Source: Prolixibacteraceae bacterium
GTDB lineage: Bacteria > Bacteroidota > Bacteroidia > Bacteroidales > Prolixibacteraceae
Reading direction: 5' to 3'
DNA: 29,170 nt
Assembly (NCBI GenBank): GCA_003516705.1
Contig: DPCJ01000024.1
Span: 1 to 29,170 of the forward strand
Shown here: one piece after another, positions 1 to 7,221 of the stretch
Numbering within the stretch: the first letter of the stretch is position 1
Layout of the letters: every line of letters begins with the position of its first letter
Made by a program: the position numbers and the translations under genes
The notes under the pieces: generated by a model
Told to the model about the DNA's origin: nothing
The model's database searches: none
The model's input: the letters and a program-made list of their open reading frames with translations, nothing else

Positions 1-10
1 TGATATCATT

Positions 11-661
11 TCAATGTTTGTGTGCTGAGTGTCCACCTCCTTGTTCAACTATATCATGAACAGCTTCTATCGTATGGGTGTAATCAACATAAGCTTCCAC
101 AAATTCACGGCCTTTTTCCGAAGAATCATTTTTAACTTTTTCAAGTGCAGCTACTTTTTCGTATTTCTCCTTTATCACTTTTCCAATATGGTTGTTTAAC
201 TTTCCAAGCAGGTCTTCAATATCTTTACTTACAATTGCCTGGTCGCTAAATTGAACAATTTTCTTAGTCATTCCGGCAGGTTTTAACCCCGTGTAGGGAG
301 CCCCTTCTGTTTCGCGATGCAAACGAACGAGGGTTTCAAAGAAATGTTTTTCAACAATTGCGTAGACTTCTTTGTCTCCAGATTTTAAAGCATAGGTTTT
401 GTTGAATAAAGGAATAATTTCTTTTTCCTGTTCAGGAGTAATCCATTTCAACACTAAATTCACGTTGTTGGTTTCAAGGGCTTTCATGGCATCCTTAACT
501 GTAGGGCCATCGTATGAGTCGCAATGGGCAGATGCCGGAAGTGAACCGAATATCATAAATAATGATACGAATACAATCGACAGGATTGTTTGCAAACTTG
601 ATTTGCTGGTTTTAATAATCTTTGGAACTTCAGTTCCTAAATTCATTTTTGTAGTTCTCAT
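11..661 (-). CDS. DUF6448-type exported protein
   Basis: The 216-residue product has a hydrophobic export signal at about residues 20-46 that ends in an Ala-Ser-Ala cleavage-like motif just before HCDSYDGP. The HCDxxDGP motif, the block KALETNNVNLVLKW, the FFETLVRLHR segment and the GAPYTGLKPAG stretch match what I remember of the DUF6448 family. That family has no firm biochemical role; exported and His-rich features suggest a periplasmic location. The C-terminus is His-rich (HSAHKH), which could bind metal, but this is inference. An alternative start is Met6. The gene stands alone, 164 bp downstream of the AraC-type regulator gene's stop and on the same strand, so co-regulation by that regulator is possible but unproven. 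Confidence 0.75.
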   Translation of the reverse strand: MRTTKMNLGTEVPKIIKTSKSSLQTILSIVFVSLFMIFGSLPASAHCDSYDGPTVKDAMKALETNNVNLVLKWITPEQEKEIIPLFNKTYALKSGDKEVYAIVEKHFFETLVRLHRETEGAPYTGLKPAGMTKKIVQFSDQAIVSKDIEDLLGKLNNHIGKVIKEKYEKVAALEKVKNDSSEKGREFVEAYVDYTHTIEAVHDIVEQGGGHSAHKH

Positions 662-702
662 AATACTAAAATTTAAATGGTTATTACTAAATTCTGATGG
701 GT

Positions 703-710
703 CAAAAGTA
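703..710 (-). promoter_or_regulatory. candidate -7 promoter box
   Basis: Read on the minus strand the bases are TACTTTTG, a full match to the Bacteroidota TAnnTTTG -7 element, about 42 bp before the DUF6448-type gene. No convincing TTTG -33 element is seen at the usual distance, so the call is tentative. Confidence 0.35.
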
Positions 711-825
711 AGTTGGAAAAAATCCTTGTGCGACCTGATTCATAAAGTAGTACCCATTTAGAAACGAACAGAAGTCCTTATTTATAAAATTGGACGTTTA
801 GAATGAATATCCATAATTTTGCTAA

Positions 826-1959
826 TTAGATTTTTATTATCGTTTTTTTATATTCGCTCGGTGTCAATCCAGTCATTTTTTTAAACACCCTGTTAAATGC
901 CGATTTTGTATTAAATCCACAGTCAAATGCTATCCCCAACAACGATAAATTATCGAAATCGGGTTCGCTTATTTTAGTTTTAACCTCCTCAACCCTGTAT
1001 TGATTAATGAAATCAAAAAAATTAAGCCCAATTTTTTCATTGATTACCCGTGAAAGTATATGTGTAGGAATATGAAGCATGGTTGCCAGATGAGGCAATG
1101 TTAGGTTCGCATCCAAATAGGGTTTTTCTTTATGCATAAAGTCTTTGATTCTGCTCACATAGTTCTCTGCATCAGCTGCGCTCAGCAATACTCCGAAATA
1201 CTTGGTTTTTGGTTCTGTGATATATTCCGTGCTTTGGACTGGATAGTGAATGAAGATTTCTTTTTGTTTTAGGCCAAAGTATCCGATTAAGATGATAAAA
1301 ACGGATAAAGAAAGGAATAGCCCATCAGTACAAAAAGTCCATGAAAATAAATAGAAAACATGGTGAAGGGCTGCAAAAACCATTAATACTGTCCATATAG
1401 CCCCAAAAGAATATACCAGTTTCCGAAGCCAGTCGAGGTTTATATCCTCCGAAGTAGAAAAGTTATTGAAAATATTGATGTCCAATTTTTTAAAAAGCCT
1501 GATGGATAAGATAAAATAAATCGGGCCGGACAAAGCAGTGAGGATTAAAAATAAAACAAAAAGTAAGGGAGCGCCGTGTTCACTTTCCACATGGTCTAAT
1601 CTTATGTTCTCTGATATTTCCGGCAACAAGGAACTAATAAGTAAGAAAACGTTAAACAGTAAAAAAGGGGCAAAATGGAATAAATTTTTCCCATAGATTT
1701 GACTTTTTTCGTCAACTAACGAATAAATATATAAATACAGGAATGGTCCATGCAGCATTAACAGCGAGATAAAACTTGCTGAAAGAAGATGAAAATCAGT
1801 AAACAACCTATCTGAGAAAAAAGCATATATGCCTGCATATAATCCCAAATATATCAACCAGCATATCAGTATTTTATCATGCAATGCCTTTTTTTTCTGA
1901 AAAATCAGAATTGCAAAAAACAAAGCATTAAAGGCAGCTATCAAAAAAATATATTTCAT
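826..1959 (-). CDS. AraC-family regulator with membrane N-terminal half
   Basis: The 377-residue protein has two parts. Residues 1-235 are dominated by about seven hydrophobic helices beginning at Met1, with no signal peptide cleavage site. Residues 275-375 form an AraC-type double helix-turn-helix DNA-binding domain: HIPTHILSRVINEKIGLNFF is the first helix pair and the second contains IAFDCGFNTKSAFNRVFKKMTGLTP with the usual family signature ending in P-x-E-Y. This membrane-anchored architecture is common in Bacteroidota and is thought to couple a membrane-sensed signal to transcription; the ligand is unknown. It lies upstream of the DUF6448-type gene on the same strand and downstream of a recombinase remnant. 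The targets cannot be read from the sequence. Confidence 0.9.
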   Translation of the reverse strand: MKYIFLIAAFNALFFAILIFQKKKALHDKILICWLIYLGLYAGIYAFFSDRLFTDFHLLSASFISLLMLHGPFLYLYIYSLVDEKSQIYGKNLFHFAPFLLFNVFLLISSLLPEISENIRLDHVESEHGAPLLFVLFLILTALSGPIYFILSIRLFKKLDINIFNNFSTSEDINLDWLRKLVYSFGAIWTVLMVFAALHHVFYLFSWTFCTDGLFLSLSVFIILIGYFGLKQKEIFIHYPVQSTEYITEPKTKYFGVLLSAADAENYVSRIKDFMHKEKPYLDANLTLPHLATMLHIPTHILSRVINEKIGLNFFDFINQYRVEEVKTKISEPDFDNLSLLGIAFDCGFNTKSAFNRVFKKMTGLTPSEYKKTIIKI

Positions 1960-2049
1960 GGTTTATTTCAGTCAATAAAATTCAACTATGTTTATGATTT
2001 GCAGGATGTTTCTATGCATGAAACCTAACTAGTTAATATCCCGAAGTTA

Positions 2050-2235
2050 TTATACTTTTTTATCATTTTTCTCTTCGGTTGTTAAGTTTAACCTGTCCAA
2101 CGGACTTTGAATCCGGTTGATAGCTTTGTTGGTTACGTGTGTGTAAATCATAGTGGTTTTTATGCTCGAATGACCAAGCAATTCCTGAATATACCTGATA
2201 TCCTGTTCAAGTTTTATGTTTGGCTTGTTGTTCAA
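2050..2235 (-). pseudogene. tyrosine recombinase C-terminal remnant
   Basis: The 61 codons encode only the end of a phage/XerD-type tyrosine recombinase. Visible are DIRYIQELLGHSSIKTT, which carries the second catalytic His region, and MIYTHVTNK, which carries the nucleophile Tyr, followed by the usual IQSPLDRL tail. The catalytic Arg boxes and about 250 residues of the rest are absent. The same frame reads back only to about position 2265 before a stop, and compared with the family the usual Gly-Thr before DIRYIQ is deleted. The apparent start is a TTG with no support. It is best read as the scar of a lost integrase gene and mobile element; no partner attachment site was recognised. Confidence 0.8.
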
Positions 2236-2280
2236 GCGGTTCCGGTTTTTTTGTTGAATGGGTTAAATGTAAAAATAATC

Positions 2281-2315
2281 GGGTGAAAAAGCAATAGCCG
2301 CGACACCCTTCACCC
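2281..2315 (-). terminator. possible terminator after the MIase-like gene
   Basis: On the minus strand GGGTGAA and TTCACCC pair across a 21-base loop that starts at the stop codon of the MIase-like gene, and are followed by GATTATTTTT. The long loop makes this weaker than a classic terminator. Confidence 0.35.
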
Positions 2316-2594
2316 AACGATTCTCAAAAACCCGGTGTACGGATGCAGTTCCTTTATTTCGAATTGAATAAACCCGTTTTTTACCAGCGGCAATTCCGAA
2401 AGGATTTTCTCCGCCTCATTTTTATCGTTGCATTCCAGCATCAGCACTGCACAATGGTTTTCATCGAAATAAATCTCGCGCAGAATATCTTTTTGCTGAA
2501 GTTCCAAAACCGCCCGGGCTTCTTCTTTCAGAATTTCTTTGTCTGAATTGGCGTTTAGCTTTTTCAGTTCTGTTTCGGTAGCAAGGATTTTCAT
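2310..2594 (-). CDS. muconolactone delta-isomerase-like small protein
   Basis: This 94-residue protein fits the dimeric alpha-beta barrel size class. The C-terminal half, LPLVKNGFIQFEIKELHPYTGF, matches the pattern LPLVxxGxIxFExxxLxPYxGF of the MIase (muconolactone isomerase-like) family, and the middle segment IYFDENHCAVLMLE matches its second strand pair. Many such proteins have no aromatic degradation genes nearby, as here, so isomerase activity on muconolactone should not be assumed. The family resembles YCII and stress-response barrel domains in fold. The gene is monocistronic by spacing, with a recombinase remnant downstream and a lipoprotein gene upstream. Confidence 0.7.
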   Translation of the reverse strand: MKILATETELKKLNANSDKEILKEEARAVLELQQKDILREIYFDENHCAVLMLECNDKNEAEKILSELPLVKNGFIQFEIKELHPYTGFLRIVG

Positions 2595-2659
2595 TTTTTT
2601 TGTGTATTAATTTGGTTTACCCGAATGGAGGTGATAGTGTTGTATTTTTTTAGCCAATT

Positions 2660-3088
2660 TTATTCATCATGAAACTCATGCACGTTCACGTATTTGGGAA
2701 TAACGTCTTTAGGTGTAAGAATATCAATCACTCGTTTTATCTCAACTCCAGCAGAATCTGTTGTTAAAATAATTTCAGATTGAGGAGGCAACGTTAAAAT
2801 ACATGCATAGCACCCTAAACTTGCTGATATGTTTTCACATTGGGCGTTTAATCGCTCAATTAAAAGATTAATATTTTCCTTTTGACCCCATGTATCATCT
2901 TCTTTGATAACAGGATTTAAATCAACAGTAAGAATATCAATCACTTCTTTTATGGAATCGGACTTCAAAAAAATCAAGGCTTCAGCGAAAGTTTCGCAAT
3001 CAGGCTTCACGATTTTATCTTCTTTATCACAAGAAATCAAGAAAAGGGAAGAGAGTAATACGAAAAAGAAAAAAATATTGGTTCTCAT
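2660..3088 (-). CDS. small lipoprotein of unknown function
   Basis: I chose the start at 3088 because it puts a lipoprotein signal at the N-terminus: MRTNIFFFFVLLSSLFLISC with the lipobox Cys at residue 20 and DKED after it. A longer frame begins at 3136 but would add 16 residues before the signal. The mature part of about 120 residues is unrecognised. It contains a near-repeat, IKEVIDILTVDLNP (about residues 46-59) and IKRVIDILTPKDVIP (about 117-131), and four further Cys residues (31, 84, 93, 96). Lipidation and envelope location are well supported; Asp residues after the Cys do not settle which membrane in Bacteroidota. Function is unknown. Confidence 0.75.
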   Translation of the reverse strand: MRTNIFFFFVLLSSLFLISCDKEDKIVKPDCETFAEALIFLKSDSIKEVIDILTVDLNPVIKEDDTWGQKENINLLIERLNAQCENISASLGCYACILTLPPQSEIILTTDSAGVEIKRVIDILTPKDVIPKYVNVHEFHDE

Positions 3089-3157
3089 TTTAGTCGTTTT
3101 TGTAAAGATGTTTGAATCAAATATTTGGTTGCGCAATTTGTAAATAGAATCCGCTAC

Positions 3158-5407
3158 TCACAAATATCTCCCCGTAATACTCTCCGGGTTTGCTTTTATC
3201 TGTTGCGGAGTACCTTCGGCCATTACACGTCCACCGGCATTTCCGCCTTCGGGGCCCATGTCGATTATCCAGTCGGCACGTTTGATGATGTCGGTGTTGT
3301 GCTCGATTATGATAACCGTGTTTTTGTTCTCCACCAGCTTTTTTACAATCAGGTAAAACATTTCAATGTCAGACCGGTGCAGCCCGGTGGTAGGTTCGTC
3401 CATGATGTAAATGCTGCTTGTTTTCTGTAGTTCGGCGGCAATTTTTAACCGCTGCGATTCGCCACCCGAAAGCGAACTGAGCGTTTGACCTAATTTCAGA
3501 TAACCAAGCCCCACTTCTTTTAACAATTGCAATTGTCGGGTAATTTTTGGCGAGCTGAAAAACTTCAGCGCTTCGTTTACCGAAAGGTCGAGAACTTCGG
3601 CAATGTTTTTTCCGCGGTATTTCAGTTCCAAAACTTCGGCGTGGTAACGCTTTCCCTCGCACTCGTCGCACTGCGATTTCACGGCATCGATAAAATTGAG
3701 TTCGTAACTGATAAAACCCTGGCCGTTGCATTTCGGGCAGGCGCCTTTGCTGTTAAAACTGAAAAGTGACGCTTCGGAGCGGTTGGCTTCGGCAAACTCC
3801 TTGCGAATCTGGTCGAAAATGCCGGTAAATGTGACCGGGTTGGCGCGTGACGATTTCCCGATGGGAGACTGGTCAATCACCACTGCTTCGGGGTGTTGCG
3901 GCAGAAAACATTCGTGAATCAGTGTGCTTTTCCCGCTTCCCGAAACCCCGGTAACGCAGGTGAGCACACCTTTCGGAATTTTCACCGAAACATTTTTCAG
4001 GTTGTTCAGACTTGCATTTTTTATTTCGAAAAAACCGCCGGCATTTCGTGAATGTCCGTTCAACGGAATTTCTGTATGAAGGTATTTGCCGGTAACACTT
4101 TCTGTGTGAATAATTTCTTCTGTCGGACCGTTAAAAACCACGTTTCCTCCGGCAGTTCCTGCTCCCGGACCGAGGTCAAGAATCCACTCGCAACTCCGGA
4201 TAACTTCGGGGTCGTGCTCCACCACAAAAACACTGTTGCCTCTGTTTTTCAGTTCATACAAAAGCGAAATCAGTTTTTCTGTATCGCGTGGATGCAGTCC
4301 GGTTGTGGGTTCATCTAAAACATACAGCAGGTCAACAAGGTTGCAATCGAGCTGCCGTGCCATTTTTACCCGCTGTGACTCTCCGCCCGAAAGTGTTCCC
4401 ACCGGCCGTTCAAGACTGAGATAACCCACCCCGATGTGAATGAGTTGTTCCAGCACAAAAATGGCTTTCCGGGTGATGGGAATGGCCATTTCATCATCGA
4501 TTCCTTTCAGAAAATCAAGTACTTCGGGCAACTCCCAACGACAAACCTCGTCGATGGAAACGCCGTTGAGTTTTACATTCCGGGCTGCTTCGCTGATTCT
4601 TGAACCGTTACATTCAGCGCAGGTTTCGTATTTGAAAAAGCGGAGATAGGCATTTTTGTCTTCCTCGCTGGCTTCGTCTTCGCCTTTTTCGGCCATCGAA
4701 CGTTCCAGCTTCCGGGCAAGTCCTTCAAAAGTGCGGTTGTACGAAAGCTTTTCTTTCGAACCCTGTATTTTAAAGGGTTCGGAATAGAGCAGCAGGTTGA
4801 GTTCTTCGGGCGTAAAATACTTCAGTTTCTTTTCGGTATCTACAACACGCAGGTTAATGAGTTCGTTCCACAGAAAACTGCCCGGTTTATAATGAATATG
4901 CAGAATTCCGCCCTCCCGGATTGATTTTTCCAAGTCAAGAAAAAGGTTGAGGTCGATTTTGGCGACTTTTCCCAGTCCGTGACAATGCGGACACATTCCC
5001 TGCGGATGGTTAAACGAAAACAAAAACGATGCGCCGATAAACGGTTTACCGACCCGCGAAAACAAAAGCCGCAGGTAGGTGTTTACCTCGGTTGCCGTGC
5101 CCACCGTGCTGCGCAGGTTGTTGCCCATCTTTTTCTGGTCGATAACCATTGCAGTTGACAGGTGCAGAATGTCGTCCACGTCGGGCCGTGAAAGTTTGGG
5201 AAGCCGTTTGCGCGCAAAAGTGGAGAAGGTTTCGATGAGTTGCCGCTGCGCCTCAGTGTAAATGGTGTCGAACAACAGCGACGATTTTCCCGAGCCCGAA
5301 ACTCCTGTGAAAGCCACCACTTTGTGTTTGGGAATCTCCACCGAAATGTTTTTCAGGTTGTTGGTGTGTGCATTTCTGATGATGATTTTCTGAAAATTGT
5401 TTTCCAT
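3158..5407 (-). CDS. short UvrA-like ABC ATPase (UvrA2/DrrC type)
   Basis: The 749-residue product has two ABC ATPase halves. Half one has Walker A GVSGSGKSS (35-43), signature LSGGESQR (339-346) and Walker B VLDEPTTGLH (363-372). Half two has GVSGSGKST (487-495), LSGGESQR (646-653) and IMDEPTTGLH (668-677). Zinc modules are visible as CPHC (139) with CAEC (263), and CPKC (557) with CDEC (580). It is about 190 residues shorter than housekeeping UvrA, in the region where the UvrB-binding domain and its neighbours sit, as in UvrA2 and the daunorubicin-resistance DrrC group. Those proteins bind damaged or drug-loaded DNA without normal UvrB handoff. It follows the PadR gene after 4 bp and is very likely co-transcribed and PadR-controlled. 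The main uncertainty is the inducing compound. Confidence 0.92.
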   Translation of the reverse strand: MENNFQKIIIRNAHTNNLKNISVEIPKHKVVAFTGVSGSGKSSLLFDTIYTEAQRQLIETFSTFARKRLPKLSRPDVDDILHLSTAMVIDQKKMGNNLRSTVGTATEVNTYLRLLFSRVGKPFIGASFLFSFNHPQGMCPHCHGLGKVAKIDLNLFLDLEKSIREGGILHIHYKPGSFLWNELINLRVVDTEKKLKYFTPEELNLLLYSEPFKIQGSKEKLSYNRTFEGLARKLERSMAEKGEDEASEEDKNAYLRFFKYETCAECNGSRISEAARNVKLNGVSIDEVCRWELPEVLDFLKGIDDEMAIPITRKAIFVLEQLIHIGVGYLSLERPVGTLSGGESQRVKMARQLDCNLVDLLYVLDEPTTGLHPRDTEKLISLLYELKNRGNSVFVVEHDPEVIRSCEWILDLGPGAGTAGGNVVFNGPTEEIIHTESVTGKYLHTEIPLNGHSRNAGGFFEIKNASLNNLKNVSVKIPKGVLTCVTGVSGSGKSTLIHECFLPQHPEAVVIDQSPIGKSSRANPVTFTGIFDQIRKEFAEANRSEASLFSFNSKGACPKCNGQGFISYELNFIDAVKSQCDECEGKRYHAEVLELKYRGKNIAEVLDLSVNEALKFFSSPKITRQLQLLKEVGLGYLKLGQTLSSLSGGESQRLKIAAELQKTSSIYIMDEPTTGLHRSDIEMFYLIVKKLVENKNTVIIIEHNTDIIKRADWIIDMGPEGGNAGGRVMAEGTPQQIKANPESITGRYL

Positions 5408-5411
5408 CTTT

Positions 5412-5957
5412 TTATTGTTTTGCTGTTACTTGTTCGAGGTAGTTTTCGGCCCACTCAATTTCGGCTTTGTACAAATATTGCGGGCGCACTGCCAGCGCCA
5501 TCCGGTGCACCGGACAGTTTTCGGCTTCGAGGTATTTCTGTAATTCTCCGTAACCGAAAAGTAATTCTTTTAATTTGCGGATGTAAGCATTCAAACTTGT
5601 GGTTTTTTGCTCGTCAGTTAGCACGTTCAGGTTCGAAACGGCCAGGTCGATGTCCCAGCGGTGGTGGTCGAACTCAGAAAAAAGCCCCGAGATTTCGCCG
5701 TTTAACCTCACTTTTCCGAGGTCGGAAAGCGAATAAACTTTTTGCGCCACGTTGTTCGCCGATTGTTTTACCTCGCAGTTTATCAGCCCTTTTTCTTCCA
5801 GTTTTTTCAGGATTTTATACACCGACGACATCGAAATCTCGGTCCAGTAACGCATATCGCGCATCCTGATTTCGTGTTCGAGGTCGTACCCGTGCATCGG
5901 TCGTTCGGATAATAATCCCAGCACGGCAATTTCCTTATTTCCCAATTTTTCGCTCAT
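5412..5957 (-). CDS. PadR-family transcriptional repressor
   Basis: The 181-residue protein starts with the PadR winged helix: KEIAVLGLLSERPMHGYDLEHEI, then SMSSVYKILKKLEEKGLI as recognition helix, then a wing containing AQKVYSLSDLGKVRL. Residues 100-180 form the helical C-terminal dimerisation domain of the Vir_act_alpha_C type, with DIDLAVSNLNVLTDEQ. PadR proteins are usually local repressors released by a phenolic or multidrug ligand. Here the gene precedes the UvrA-like gene by 4 bp, and its own promoter region carries two copies of a palindrome, one reaching the start codon. Autoregulation of the pair is therefore the natural model. The ATG at 5957 is preferred because it agrees with the family start. 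Confidence 0.93.
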   Translation of the reverse strand: MSEKLGNKEIAVLGLLSERPMHGYDLEHEIRMRDMRYWTEISMSSVYKILKKLEEKGLINCEVKQSANNVAQKVYSLSDLGKVRLNGEISGLFSEFDHHRWDIDLAVSNLNVLTDEQKTTSLNAYIRKLKELLFGYGELQKYLEAENCPVHRMALAVRPQYLYKAEIEWAENYLEQVTAKQ

Positions 5958-5978
5958 ATATTGTAATGTTACATTATT
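5957..5978. promoter_or_regulatory. PadR operator copy 1 (at the start codon)
   Basis: TATATTGTAA at 5957-5966, TG spacer, then TTACATTATT: an imperfect inverted repeat whose first 17 bases are identical to those of the copy at 6009. It begins at the A of the padR-like ATG, so a bound repressor would sit in the transcribed leader. Assignment to PadR is inferred from position, symmetry and duplication. Confidence 0.65.
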
Positions 5979-5989
5979 TAATTATGAGG

Positions 5990-5997
5990 CAAATATA
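5990..5997 (-). promoter_or_regulatory. candidate -7 box of the PadR/UvrA-like operon
   Basis: Minus-strand TATATTTG matches TAnnTTTG and lies 33 bp before the PadR ATG, between the two operator palindromes. The second palindrome covers the place where a -33 element would be expected, which fits repression by steric block. Confidence 0.55.
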
Positions 5998-6008
5998 GAA
6001 TGATTTTT

Positions 6009-6030
6009 TATATTGTAATGTTACAATATA
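6009..6030. promoter_or_regulatory. PadR operator copy 2 (perfect palindrome)
   Basis: TATATTGTAA (6009-6018), TG, TTACAATATA (6021-6030): a perfect 10-bp inverted repeat with a 2-bp spacer. Its centre is 52 bp, close to five helical turns, from the centre of the copy at 5957-5978. Confidence 0.7.
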
Positions 6031-6047
6031 AGAATTTTATGAAAATT

Positions 6048-6180
6048 ACTAACTCCGGCATTTATGCCGGAGATTCAGAATAATGGGAAAAACATGGACT
6101 TTAGTCCAATTTATTGATATTAAGGGCTAAAGCCCTGTCAATGACTTAGTTTTAACCGTGGCATCAATGCCAGGGTTAGT
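6048..6180. repeat. REP-like palindromic element with terminal inverted repeats
   Basis: This 133-bp stretch is bounded by ACTAAC (6048-6053) and its complement GTTAGT (6175-6180). Inside are four short palindromes in a row: CTCCGGCA/TGCCGGAG (6053-6072), TGGACT/AGTCCA (6095-6108), AGGGCT/AGCCCT (6123-6136) and GGCAT/ATGCC (6160-6171), the last extendable to a 24-bp imperfect inverted repeat from AACC to GGTT. No protein is encoded. The structure resembles REP/REPIN or MITE-like elements spread by TnpA-REP (RAYT) proteins, but no such gene is in this window. Positions 6181-6260 show nothing further. Confidence 0.6.
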
Positions 6181-6260
6181 CAAAAACACATTATCATGTC
6201 ATTTTTTAATCAGGTGAATAGAAGTTTGAAGTCATGCTGATTTTGTTAGAAACTTCCCTT

Positions 6261-7148
6261 TTACCCAACCACATTTACTCCTTTTTCCATCAGTTTTCTG
6301 ACAGAAGCCATCGGAATTTTGTTCCCTGTTAAATCAACAAACTCTAAATTTTCAAGCGAGAACAGCGGAGAAATATCGCGGATGCGGTTGTTGGCGAGGT
6401 TTAGCTCGCGCAGGTTGGTGAGGTATTCGAGCGGGTCGATGTTTTCAATGCGGTTATCCGAAAGGTTCAGCATTTCTATCAGCCCGAGATTTTCGAGGTT
6501 GCGGAGGTCATCTATAAAATTATCCGATAAATCGACATTCACCGCATGAATGCAATATTGAATTCCGTCGAGGTCGTTAATGTCGGATGAAGCCATTTCA
6601 AATTCGTCAATGTCTTCGAGATAGTAGGCGGGAAAACTGATTTTTGTGTGCCCGTACTGGCGGATTTTTATCGCTTCGTAAAAAGTGACCGTTTTGTTTT
6701 TGCGCGTGTTCAGTTTTTCGTTTCGTTTGTATCCGCCATTTCCTGAACTCACGGTAAAACCTTCGCTATCGAAATCCCACGCATAAACAGGCGAATAGTC
6801 GATGTCCTCAAAACTTTCGATAATTGCCGAAATTTCTTCGAGTCTTTCCAGTTTCAAAATGTGAGAATAGCCCAGCAATCCGTCAAAGTTTCCATCAGCG
6901 GCCAGGTTTTCAATTTTCGAACGGTGCAATTCGCCGCGGTCAGGGTGATACAGCAACATCAGTTTCGAAAATCCTTTGCCGTTTTCATCAATCTCGATGG
7001 GAACAAAATCGTGGATGATATCTGCAATTTTTTGCAGCGAACCAAATTGTTGGTTCGTGTAAAAATTCAGCAGAACCACTGCAATTTTATTCAGATTTTC
7101 TGCTGAATAAGCTTCAAGTAAATTATTTCTCAGTGTTTGAATTTCCAT
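6261..7148 (-). CDS. leucine-rich repeat protein with HPD-containing N-terminal region
   Basis: The 295-residue protein has no signal peptide and is probably cytoplasmic. Residues 200-290 contain about four SDS22/internalin-like leucine-rich repeats with the unit LxxLxxLxLSxNRIxxIxPL, for example LIEMLNLSDNRIENIDPL and LRELNLANNRIRDISPL. Residues 61-75 read FSKLMLLYHPDRGEL, which has the helix II-HPD pattern of a J domain (HPD at 68-70), and are followed by helical sequence. Homologues with this mix probably exist in Bacteroidota, but I cannot name a function; protein-protein interaction is the safest guess. It is the last gene of the leftward run and is separated from the AlkD-like gene by a double hairpin. 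Confidence 0.8.
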   Translation of the reverse strand: MEIQTLRNNLLEAYSAENLNKIAVVLLNFYTNQQFGSLQKIADIIHDFVPIEIDENGKGFSKLMLLYHPDRGELHRSKIENLAADGNFDGLLGYSHILKLERLEEISAIIESFEDIDYSPVYAWDFDSEGFTVSSGNGGYKRNEKLNTRKNKTVTFYEAIKIRQYGHTKISFPAYYLEDIDEFEMASSDINDLDGIQYCIHAVNVDLSDNFIDDLRNLENLGLIEMLNLSDNRIENIDPLEYLTNLRELNLANNRIRDISPLFSLENLEFVDLTGNKIPMASVRKLMEKGVNVVG

Positions 7149-7164
7149 TTGTCTGTTTTTAGAA

Positions 7165-7220
7165 GGGTGACGCGGTTTCCGAACCGCGTTTCTTTCGGCG
7201 GTTTGGAAACCGCCGCACCC
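7165..7220. repeat. double-hairpin palindromic element
   Basis: The 56 bp are bounded by GGGTG and CACCC and hold two perfect hairpins: CGCGGTT/AACCGCG (7171-7188) and CGGCGGTTT/AAACCGCCG (7197-7216). It fills the gap between the LRR and AlkD-like genes. It may be a REP-like element or act as a transcript stabiliser; the lack of a T tract argues against a simple terminator. Confidence 0.55.
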
Positions 7221-7221
7221 A

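Noticed and set aside
3158..5407. Housekeeping uvrA
   Set aside because: About 190 residues too short and paired with PadR; fits the UvrA2/DrrC group instead.
5240..5869. 209-codon plus-strand frame
   Set aside because: It lies antisense to the start of the UvrA-like gene and the PadR gene and has no recognisable domain; composition follows the coding strand's third-base bias.
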